Shown: piece by piece, positions 1 to 7,517 of the stretch
How positions within the stretch are numbered: position 1 is the first letter of the stretch
Layout of the letters: the number at the start of each line of letters is the position of its first letter
Origin: JAIVGV01 sp035295985
Lineage (GTDB): Bacteria > Acidobacteriota > Blastocatellia > Pyrinomonadales > Pyrinomonadaceae
Assembly (NCBI GenBank): GCA_035295985.1
Contig: DATHBT010000067.1
Coordinates: forward strand, 1-17,080
Reading direction: 5' to 3'
Length of the DNA stretch: 17,080 nucleotides
Notes under the pieces: generated by a model
Database searches by the model: none
What the model was told of the DNA's origin: nothing
The model's input: only the letters and a program-made list of their open reading frames with translations
Program-made: the position numbers and the translations under genes

Positions 1-21
1 GGGCCATTTAAGTTATCCTGT

Positions 22-82
22 CGCCCGAAACCCGGCCGCGTCTCGTCACCCCGACGCGGCCACGCCCTCCCGACTTCGGGCG
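22..82 (+). promoter_or_regulatory. Nested stem-loop in the 5' leader of the DUF4037 gene
   Basis: Bases 22-29 (CGCCCGAA) are the exact reverse complement of 75-82, enclosing a second exact 9-bp stem, GGCCGCGTC at 34-42 with GACGCGGCC at 53-61, around a 10-base loop. The structure ends 9 bases before the ATG at 92. There is no T-run, so it is not a typical intrinsic terminator for an upstream gene. It could be a leader RNA fold limiting ribosome access or the end of the preceding transcript. The pairing is seen directly; the role is inferred. Confidence 0.4.
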
Positions 83-91
83 CGAGACATT

Positions 92-1183
92 ATGCCAGAA
101 TTCATCAATGGCCTGCGGCTCGGCGAGCTGTTCTACGAGGAGGCCGCGCGGCCCCTCCTCGAAGAACATTTCCCCTCGCTCCCCTACTCGGCCGCGATGC
201 TCGGCTGGAGTTCCGAAGTCCTCGGCTACGACGACGCGGAGTCGCGCGACCACAACTGGGGGCCGCGCTTCCAGCTCTTCCTCACGCAGAAGGACTACGA
301 AGAGCGCGGCAACGAGATCACGCAGACGCTCGCGCGTGAGCTGCCGCGCGAATTCCGCGGCTACTCGACCAACTTCCGCGCCATCCCCGACGACGCGCCG
401 AACGTCGTGCTCGCCGAGCCGGCCGGCGCTGGCGAACCCGTCAGCCACAAGATCGATCTCGAAACCGTCGAGGGCTGGTTCCAACACAACATGGGTCGCC
501 CGCCCGGAGGCGAGTTGACGGCGGCCGACTGGCTCACCTTCTCCGAACAGAAACTCCTGGCCTTCACGAGCGGGCGCGTTTTCCGCGACGACCTTGGCCT
601 CGAAGCTGTGCGCCAGCGCTTCCACTACTACCCCGAAGACGTGTGGCTGTACCTCTTGGCCTGCGAGTGGAAGTACGTCTCGGAGGAGGAAGCGTTCGTA
701 GGCCGCGCGGGCTTCGTCGGCGACGAGGTGGGATCAACCGTCATCGCCGCGCGCATCGTCCGCCGCCTGATGCGCCTCTGCTTCCTCTACGAGCGCCGCT
801 ACGCGCCCTACTCGAAGTGGTTCGGCACTGCTTTCTCGCGCCTCGCTTGCGGCCCCGCGCTCGCCCCGCTCATGCGCGCCGCGCTCAACGCCACGGGCTG
901 GCGCGAGCGCGAGCGCCGGCTCGCCGACGCCTATGAGGCGGTCGCGCGTATGCACAACGAGTCGCGACTCACCGAGCCGATTGAAGCGAAAGTCTCGCCG
1001 CACGGCCGCCCCTACCTCGTCATCCACGCCGACCGCTTCGGCCTCGCCCTGCTGCGACGCCTCGAAGCGCGCGGCTTCCCCCCGACAAAATTCTGGGTCG
1101 GCTCCGTCAACCAGTTCGCCGCCTCCGACGACGCGCTCACCGACGCGCGCCTCTGCCGCGCCCTCAAAGTTCTTTACGAATAG
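92..1183 (+). CDS. DUF4037 / nucleotidyltransferase-like protein
   Basis: This 363-residue protein resembles DUF4037 proteins, which carry a nucleotidyltransferase-like N-terminal region. Residues 38-57 hold a Gly-x-Ser-Ser segment followed by LGYDD and SRDHNWGP, an arrangement of acidic and Trp residues like a minimal nucleotidyltransferase active site. The rest is largely helical, with a Trp-rich stretch around 180-195 (DVWLYLLACEWKY). No signal peptide or membrane segment is seen, so it is probably cytosolic. The ATG at 92 is the first in frame after the structured leader; no strong ribosome binding site is visible. The TAG stop overlaps the start of repeat A1. Substrate and pathway are unknown, and its position before proS need not imply a functional link. 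Family assignment is by recognition, not search. Confidence 0.75.
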   Translation: MPEFINGLRLGELFYEEAARPLLEEHFPSLPYSAAMLGWSSEVLGYDDAESRDHNWGPRFQLFLTQKDYEERGNEITQTLARELPREFRGYSTNFRAIPDDAPNVVLAEPAGAGEPVSHKIDLETVEGWFQHNMGRPPGGELTAADWLTFSEQKLLAFTSGRVFRDDLGLEAVRQRFHYYPEDVWLYLLACEWKYVSEEEAFVGRAGFVGDEVGSTVIAARIVRRLMRLCFLYERRYAPYSKWFGTAFSRLACGPALAPLMRAALNATGWRERERRLADAYEAVARMHNESRLTEPIEAKVSPHGRPYLVIHADRFGLALLRRLEARGFPPTKFWVGSVNQFAASDDALTDARLCRALKVLYE

Positions 1184-1301
1184 TCCGTAGTCCGTGGTCA
1201 GTTGTCCGTTGTTCGTGATCGGGCGGCTTGAATCTTTAACCGCGGGCAGCCCGTCCGCGCGGCACGCGCAACGGACTACTGATCACGGACAACTGACAAC
1301 G
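1182..1301. repeat. Heptad-built inverted repeat, family A copy 1
   Basis: The left arm (1186-1220) is five consecutive 7-mers: CGTAGTC, CGTGGTC, AGTTGTC, CGTTGTT, CGTGATC, after a partial AGTC at 1182. The right arm (1274-1301) is four 7-mers in reverse-complement style: GACTACT, GATCACG, GACAACT, GACAACG. A 53-base spacer separates them. Bases 1193-1242 match 46 of 50 bases of copy 3 at 15087-15136. The element shares the last two bases of the DUF4037 stop codon and fills most of the gap to proS. Transcription through it could form an imperfect, register-shifting hairpin. Function is unknown. Confidence 0.85.
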
Positions 1302-1308
1302 CCGCCGT

Positions 1309-1338
1309 TTGCCTTGCCCCGCGCCGGTGCGCGACAAT
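1309..1338 (+). promoter_or_regulatory. Weak promoter candidate for proS
   Basis: TTGCCT at 1309-1314 and GACAAT at 1333-1338 are separated by 18 bases and each matches 4 of 6 positions of the sigma-70 type consensus. It lies between repeat A1 and proS and would give a leader of roughly 45-50 bases. The match is modest, so this is only a candidate. Confidence 0.25.
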
Positions 1339-1391
1339 GCCCGTCCGCTTTTTGCGTCGCATTCTTTCACCTGACGGAAGGTAAACCGCTC

Positions 1392-3215
<1,824 letters not shown>

Positions 3216-3259
3216 GGGGAGGCGCTTCAACCTCGGCTTGGGCGTAGAGGCAAGTTAAC

Positions 3260-3347
3260 TCACCACAGAGGCACAGAGGACACGGAGGGGGCACGGAGAC
3301 TTGAACATCTCTGTGCCCCCTCCGTGTCCTCTGTGCCTCTGTGGTGA
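3260..3347. repeat. 40-bp-arm hairpin repeat, family B copy 1; possible bidirectional terminator
   Basis: Bases 3260-3299 pair with 3308-3347 around an 8-base loop. There is one non-Watson-Crick position, a G-T wobble. Each arm is made of short units near CACRGAGG: CACAGAGG, CACAGAGGA, CACGGAGG, GGG, CACGGAGA. It sits 44 bases after the proS stop and 49 bases before the stop of the convergent TPR lipoprotein gene. As RNA it would be an extremely stable hairpin from either side, so it may act as a terminator or 3'-end stabiliser, although no T-tract follows. A second copy lies at 16940-17030. Confidence 0.9.
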
Positions 3348-3396
3348 ACTGAGATCGGTTTCACTCAGCAGAGGCGTAGGTGAGCGGTTAACGAGC

Positions 3397-4209
3397 CTAC
3401 TTGAACCGAGTCGCGAGCAGCTCGCGGGCCTTCGTCGTGGCCTCCTCGTGTTCGGGGAGGAAGTCGGGGTGCGGCTTCATCTGGAGGATGAAGTTCAGCT
3501 CCCGGCGCGCGTCCTCGCGGCGCTTGTCGGCGAGGTAGGCTTCGGCGAGGCGGAGGCGCAGGAGCGAGTTCTGATCGCCGTAGCGCAGGCCCTGCTCCAA
3601 GGTCGCTATCGCGCGCTTCACGTCGCCGCCGAGCATCGAGGGCAGCTCCGTGTCGAGTCTCCCTAAGACCATGTGCGCGCTGCCGCCCTGGAAATCCTCG
3701 TCGAGCTTGAGCACCGTCTCCATCCGCTGGCGCAGCTCCTTCGCGGAGGCGAGGCCGGAGAGCGGCCCCAGGACCTGCGCCTCGCCGCCCGTGTTCGCGC
3801 CGAGCCAGAAGTGGCCTTCGGGCTTCTGAGGCTCCGCCGCGACGGCCGCCTTGCCCGCGGCGACGCCCTCGGCGAAAGCCTTCGCGCGCTCCTCGTCGTC
3901 CTTCGACTTGTCGCCGAGCGTGTAGGCGAGCCGCGCCATGCGCCACGTGACATCGTAGCTCCCGGGTTCCTGCGCGCGCGCCGAGCGGAGAAGTTTCAGC
4001 CCTTCGCGCACGCGGTTCAGATCGGCGCGCCCGGCGTAGGCCTCGTCGGCCTGTTTGATCAGTTCCGCGACGGGGACTCGCGGCCCGGCCGCCGACTCCG
4101 GCAACTCGCGCGCGCTGCCGCCGCAGCCCGACAGCGTGAAACAGAAGGCCGCGAGGGCGAAGGCGAGCGCGGCGCGGCGCGGCGCGAGGGACAGTCTATC
4201 CAGGTTCAT
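3397..4209 (-). CDS. TPR-containing lipoprotein
   Basis: The 270-residue product starts with a basic stretch, a hydrophobic core and a lipobox ending LSGC, with Cys29 as the lipidation site, so it is probably a membrane-anchored lipoprotein. Helical tetratricopeptide-like repeats follow: around residues 60-80 (LLRSARAQEPGSYDVTWRMA), 105-125 (AAEPQKPEGHFWLGANTGG) and 190-235 (AIATLEQGLRYGDQ, then LRLAEAYLADKRREDARREL). The pattern resembles TRAP-transporter T-component-like or generic TPR scaffold lipoproteins; no catalytic motif is seen. The ATG at 4209 is chosen over an in-frame start 12 codons upstream because it leaves a proper signal sequence and sits just downstream of a well-spaced promoter. 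The neighbouring LCAT-like gene ends 67 bases upstream on the same strand. The partner is unknown. Confidence 0.75.
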   Translation of the reverse strand: MNLDRLSLAPRRAALAFALAAFCFTLSGCGGSARELPESAAGPRVPVAELIKQADEAYAGRADLNRVREGLKLLRSARAQEPGSYDVTWRMARLAYTLGDKSKDDEERAKAFAEGVAAGKAAVAAEPQKPEGHFWLGANTGGEAQVLGPLSGLASAKELRQRMETVLKLDEDFQGGSAHMVLGRLDTELPSMLGGDVKRAIATLEQGLRYGDQNSLLRLRLAEAYLADKRREDARRELNFILQMKPHPDFLPEHEEATTKARELLATRFK

Positions 4210-4216
4210 GGGGCTA

Positions 4217-4245
4217 GTTATACTTAACGGCCGGCGGGAGGGCAA
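4217..4245 (-). promoter_or_regulatory. Promoter for the TPR lipoprotein gene, probably leaderless
   Basis: Read on the minus strand, TTGCCC (4240-4245) is followed after exactly 17 bases by TATAAC (4217-4222), a 5 of 6 match to the -10 consensus. Only 7 bases separate the -10 box from the ATG, so transcription should start at or within a base or two of the start codon. No ribosome binding site would fit. The sequences and spacing are seen directly; promoter activity is inferred. Confidence 0.6.
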
Positions 4246-4276
4246 CCGCGGCGCGCGCGTCCCGGCGGCCCGCCGC

Positions 4277-5797
4277 TCAATTCAGCACCTCGTTGACGAG
4301 CAGCGTGAGGGCGTTGTCCTGGACGGTCTTGTTCTTTTGCAGGTCGCTGTGGAGGTCGCAGACGAAGACCGCGTAGGTGATGGGCAGCGGGGTGTTGAAG
4401 AGCTGGCTGCGGCGCACGTCCCCAAGCGTTTCGCCCATCAGCGAGCGGCGCGTGACGCGGCCGTCGCCCGGCTCGAACATCGCGCTCTCGACTTCCCTGC
4501 GCTTCCACTCGCGGCCCGAAGAGTCGCGAAAGCGACGCGGCTGCGTGATCGTGCGCCAACCATTGGTCTTGGGGTCGCGCATGATGACGGGGGCCGCGAG
4601 GGTCTCCTCGCAGTCGCCGCCGAAGGCGAAGAGAGGGACGGGGGGCGGGACGGGCGAGGGCGCGTCGAGCGCCTCGTGGAAGCGGCGGGCGCGCCTCAGG
4701 ACGGCGGCGATGTAGGCGTCGAGTTCTTCGGCGGGGCGGGGCGCGAGGCGTCCGTCCTCGTCCTTCGCCTCGCCGCGCGCGTAGCGGTCGCGGAACTCCG
4801 TCTGAAAGATAGGCGACCAGCCGTACTCGCGCCACACGGCCGGGTCGTAGAGATCGACTTTCAGCTCGCGCAGGTTCTCGTCGAGGAAGCGCGCGCTCTC
4901 GGCGTGCGGGAGAAGTTGGTAGATGGAGGGGACGGAGACGGCGTCCTCGCGCCGGAGCTTGTTGAGCAGGCGGACGCGGCGGCGCAGGCCCTCGGTGATC
5001 GAGTAGCCTTCGAGGAGCGTGACCAGTGCTTCGGCGGAGCCTGCGTTGGGCGTGCCGATCATGAAGATTTTGGCGATGTGAGACGCGCCTGCCCACGTCG
5101 GAACAGGCCCCGCGCCGTCGGGCGGGAGATCGACCGCGCCGTAGCGCGCCGCGTAGCGGGCGACGAGGCCGCCCATCGAGTGCGCGACGACGTTGAAGCG
5201 CAGGTCCGGCCGGCCGAGTCTCCGTTTCAGTTCTTCGAGGCGGCGGACGAGCAGGCCGGCGGTCTCTACGTTGTCGCGCCGCCAGTCGTAGGGGAAGACG
5301 TAGAAGGTGTCCTCGAAGTCTTCGGGTCGCGGGTTCTCCCAACTGCCCTCGCGATAGCCGGCGTAATCCTTGAGCGTGCGCAGCAACTCTCGATAGACGT
5401 AAACCTCCGGCGACAGCCGCTCGAACTTCGGGATGAGCCGCGCGGTCGTGACGATCTCGTCGGCCACGAGCGTGTCGCGGTTGGCGGCGAGGTCGGGCGT
5501 CATCGGCAGGCTCAGGCCGTCCACGTCCGAGCGGATGGCCGAGGGCCAGACGATCTCATCGGTCGCGGCGTTGCGCAGGCGCGAGCCGAGGATGCCGGGG
5601 ACGATGACGACGGGCGGCTTGCCGCGGCGACTTTTGGCCCGCTCGAAGATGCGCGCCAGATCGGGCGTGCGGCGCGCGCCGCAGCCCGCGCCCGACGATA
5701 TTAAGGTGACGGCGAAGAGGGCGAGTGCCGCGCGGCGTGCGGCGTGCGGCGTGCGGGCGGCGCTCGCCCTGCGCAGTTTCGTCCTCGGCTCGAACAT
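4277..5797 (-). CDS. LCAT-like alpha/beta-hydrolase lipoprotein (lipase/acyltransferase)
   Basis: The 506-residue product has an N-terminal basic region, hydrophobic core and lipobox ending SGAGC, implying export and lipid anchoring. It resembles lecithin:cholesterol acyltransferase-type hydrolases, which act on glycerolipid esters. VVIVPGILGS lies at about 63-72 (oxyanion-hole region), FPYDWRRD at about 168-175, and the nucleophile elbow VVAHSMGG places Ser207. The likely catalytic Asp445 is in GDGRVTRRS and His483 in LHSDL, in the order expected for the family. The ATG at 5797 has GGGAG very close upstream; a GTG nine codons earlier at 5824 is an alternative without a visible ribosome binding site. 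The following TPR gene has its own promoter. Whether it is a lipase, esterase or transferase cannot be told from sequence. Confidence 0.85.
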   Translation of the reverse strand: MFEPRTKLRRASAARTPHAARRAALALFAVTLISSGAGCGARRTPDLARIFERAKSRRGKPPVVIVPGILGSRLRNAATDEIVWPSAIRSDVDGLSLPMTPDLAANRDTLVADEIVTTARLIPKFERLSPEVYVYRELLRTLKDYAGYREGSWENPRPEDFEDTFYVFPYDWRRDNVETAGLLVRRLEELKRRLGRPDLRFNVVAHSMGGLVARYAARYGAVDLPPDGAGPVPTWAGASHIAKIFMIGTPNAGSAEALVTLLEGYSITEGLRRRVRLLNKLRREDAVSVPSIYQLLPHAESARFLDENLRELKVDLYDPAVWREYGWSPIFQTEFRDRYARGEAKDEDGRLAPRPAEELDAYIAAVLRRARRFHEALDAPSPVPPPVPLFAFGGDCEETLAAPVIMRDPKTNGWRTITQPRRFRDSSGREWKRREVESAMFEPGDGRVTRRSLMGETLGDVRRSQLFNTPLPITYAVFVCDLHSDLQKNKTVQDNALTLLVNEVLN

Positions 5798-5909
5798 TCT
5801 CCCGACCGATCCGCCGCTTTGCACACGACGGCGCGAAGAGGCGCGACCGCCGCGATGAGTTTTGAAGAGCTTTGAGAAGTAACCGGGAATCGTTCAGGCG
5901 GACGCCGCG

Positions 5910-6278
5910 CTAAGGCTTCGACTCCGCTTCGAGCCGATCCATCCGCCTTTCGAGATCGTTCTGGTAGCTCGGAACTTCGAGCAGATACTTTGCCGCATCC
6001 CCCATCACCCGCTCGACGCGGCGGAAGCCGGCGCGCGTGTCGAGTTCGAGGTTGTCCATTCGCTTTTCGAGCGCAGTCATCAGCTCCTCAATCTTATCGA
6101 GGCGCGCGAGCACGGCCTCCCAGATGGGCCGCGTCTCCGCCAGCCGACGGTCAACCTTCTCTTCGAGCGCGGTCATGCGCTGCTCAAGACCGGTCATGCG
6201 CGCGTCTATCGAATCCAGGCGCGCGAGGATGAGTCTCAGCGGATCGTCGGGCAGTTGTTGCGTGAGGTTTTCGCTCAT
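5910..6278 (-). CDS. Small coiled-coil protein with internal repeat
   Basis: A 122-residue, highly charged protein without signal peptide or membrane segment. It contains two similar 26-residue coiled-coil blocks, residues 17-42 (beginning ILARLDSIDARMTGLEQRM) and 56-81 (beginning VLARLDKIEELMTALEKRM), and a shorter third heptad stretch near the C terminus (LERRMDRLEAE). Such proteins probably oligomerise, but no enzymatic motif is seen and no function is assigned. The ATG at 6278 is supported by AAGGAG 9 bases upstream. It follows larB on the same strand after 138 bases, which include a small hairpin, and precedes the LCAT-like gene by 112 bases. Those 112 bases showed no clear feature. Confidence 0.75.
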   Translation of the reverse strand: MSENLTQQLPDDPLRLILARLDSIDARMTGLEQRMTALEEKVDRRLAETRPIWEAVLARLDKIEELMTALEKRMDNLELDTRAGFRRVERVMGDAAKYLLEVPSYQNDLERRMDRLEAESKP

Positions 6279-6402
6279 GGCGTCGTCTCCTTCGTCATGG
6301 TGAGGTCATCAGCCATCCCGTTTTCGTCCCGCGCGAAGTATGAACCCGGCCGATACCCGGCACAAGGCTGACCGCGTTGCCGCCCGCGCGGCGTGATTCA
6401 GT

Positions 6403-6416
6403 ATCTCCGAAGAGAT
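6403..6416 (-). terminator. UUCG-loop hairpin directly after larB
   Basis: On the minus strand ATCTC, TTCG, GAGAT begins immediately after the larB TAA (6417-6419). This gives a 5-bp stem with a C(UUCG)G tetraloop, an unusually stable type. No T-tract follows, so it may be a 3'-end stabiliser or weak terminator rather than a full intrinsic terminator. Confidence 0.4.
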
Positions 6417-7196
6417 TTACGAATCGCCGCCTGCGGCCGTTCCCTCCTCCCAGCGGCGGTTGATCAGGCTGGCGACGAAGCCCGCGCCGAAGCCGTTGTC
6501 GATGTTGACGACCGAGACGTTCGAGGCGCACGAGTTGAGCATCCCCAGCAGCGCCGCCAGCCCCGTGAACGACGCGCCGTAGCCGACGCTCGTCGGCACG
6601 GCCACGACGGGGACGCCGACCAGCCCGCCCACGACCGACGGCAGCGCGCCCTCCATCCCCGCGGCGGCGACGACGACGCGGAAGCGGCGCAAACGCTCGC
6701 GCTCGGCCAGTATGCGGTGGATGCCTGCGACGCCCGCGTCCCAGATGCGCGCCACGCGGTTGCCCATCGCCTCGGCGGTCAGCGCCGCCTCCTCGGCCAC
6801 TGGGATGTCGCTCGTGCCCGCCGTCACCACGCCGATCTCGCCCACGCCGCGCTCCGCCCTGTCGCGCCGGATGCGGATCATGCGCGCCGACTCGTGCCAC
6901 TCGGCCTCCGTGCAGACGTTGCGAACCTCGCCGAAGGTCTCGGCGTCCGTTCGCGTGACGAGCACGTTCGGCGCGCGCGCGATTAACTTCTCGACGATCT
7001 CGCAGACCTGCGCGCGCGTCTTCCCGGCCCCGAAGACGACTTCGGGGAAGCCCTGCCGGGCGGCGCGCGCGTGATCTACGCGCGTGTGCTCGATGTCCTC
7101 GAAGTGCAGGTTGCCGATCCGCCGCGCGGCCTCGCGCGTCTCAAGGCGGCCTTCGCGGTGCGCGCGCAGCAGTTCCTCTATCTCGCGTAAGTCCAT
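6417..7196 (-). CDS. larB: LarB, nickel-pincer cofactor biosynthesis carboxylase/hydrolase
   Basis: LarB carboxylates the pyridinium ring of nicotinic acid adenine dinucleotide and cleaves the dinucleotide, the first step towards the nickel-pincer nucleotide of lactate racemase and related enzymes. The 259-residue product has the family architecture: an N-terminal helical region (MDLREIEELLRAHREG) and a PurE/AIRC-like domain with GVVTAGTSDIPVAEEA at about 122-137, AAAGMEGALPSVVGG at 177-191, and VGYGAS with a late LNSCASN. Cys223 there is the likely counterpart of the catalytic cysteine known in LarB; NIDNGFGAGF follows. The frame stays open 65 codons upstream, but that stretch reads through repeat family C; the ATG at 7196 fits the usual family start. 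larC and larE are not in the window. Confidence 0.93.
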   Translation of the reverse strand: MDLREIEELLRAHREGRLETREAARRIGNLHFEDIEHTRVDHARAARQGFPEVVFGAGKTRAQVCEIVEKLIARAPNVLVTRTDAETFGEVRNVCTEAEWHESARMIRIRRDRAERGVGEIGVVTAGTSDIPVAEEAALTAEAMGNRVARIWDAGVAGIHRILAERERLRRFRVVVAAAGMEGALPSVVGGLVGVPVVAVPTSVGYGASFTGLAALLGMLNSCASNVSVVNIDNGFGAGFVASLINRRWEEGTAAGGDS

Positions 7197-7240
7197 CGTC
7201 AGCCGGGGCCGTCCCTTTTCGCGGAAGTTTTTGGAGTTTG

Positions 7241-7249
7241 ATTCTAGCA
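7241..7249 (-). promoter_or_regulatory. larB: Extended -10 promoter candidate for larB
   Basis: On the minus strand the sequence TGCTAGAAT combines a TGn extension with a 5 of 6 match to the -10 consensus. The -35 position 17 bases further up is poor, as is often tolerated with an extended -10. A leader of about 38 bases would precede the larB ATG. Confidence 0.4.
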
Positions 7250-7353
7250 CGCCTGCCGCGCGCCGCGTCGGGACGGCGGCCCTGCGGCGGGCGCGAGCCA
7301 AGCCGTATAGTTCGCGCCCGACGAGGCCCGGCCCTAAACACGGAGGGCGGAGT

Positions 7354-7514
7354 TCAAATCTCGAATCTCGAATCTCAAAGTTGCCGGGCAAAAATTTCCC
7401 GCCGCTGTTAATAATAATTCAGGGGGTGCGTTTTATGGGGAGACGACGTTAAGGAGATCTCTCGAATCTCGGACGGAGCTCAATTCTGAAACCTCGAATC
7501 CCGGACTTCAAACG
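7354..7514. repeat. Heptad repeat cluster, family C
   Basis: Block 1 (7354-7381) is four consecutive 7-mers: TCAAATC, TCGAATC, TCGAATC, TCAAAGT. Block 2 begins with TCGAATC, TCGGACG (7462-7475). After a 4-base break it continues TCAATTC, TGAAACC, TCGAATC, CCGGACT, TCAAACG to 7514, three bases before the ATG at 7518. The blocks are in direct orientation, unlike family A. The repeat removes any visible ribosome binding site for the downstream gene. Confidence 0.7.
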
Positions 7515-7517
7515 AAA

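Larger units (their letters stand above)
7197..7517. other. Divergent intergenic region between larB and the serine hydrolase gene
   Basis: This 321-base gap is the longest without a gene. It contains the larB promoter candidate (7241-7249), an AT-rich patch at 7408-7419, two blocks of family C heptads (7354-7381 and 7462-7514), and a tiny ORF of five codons at 7435-7452 behind AGGGGG. No convincing promoter for the serine hydrolase was found. Confidence 0.6.

Noticed and set aside
1182..1301. CRISPR array interpretation of the family A repeats
   Set aside because: The units are contiguous 7-mers without regular spacers of 30-40 bases, and no cas genes are present.
1194..1391. 66-codon N-terminal extension of proS
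   Set aside because: It is a read-through of repeat A1; the conserved enzyme start MRWSQFFIPTL is at 1392 with a ribosome binding site.
4055..5704. 549-codon open frame on the plus strand opposite the LCAT-like gene
   Set aside because: It is a GC-rich antisense shadow: low-complexity Arg/Ala/Val-rich translation, no domain, and it covers a minus-strand gene with clear catalytic motifs.
7197..7391. 65-codon N-terminal extension of larB
   Set aside because: It translates repeat family C and the promoter region; LarB proteins normally start at the equivalent of 7196.
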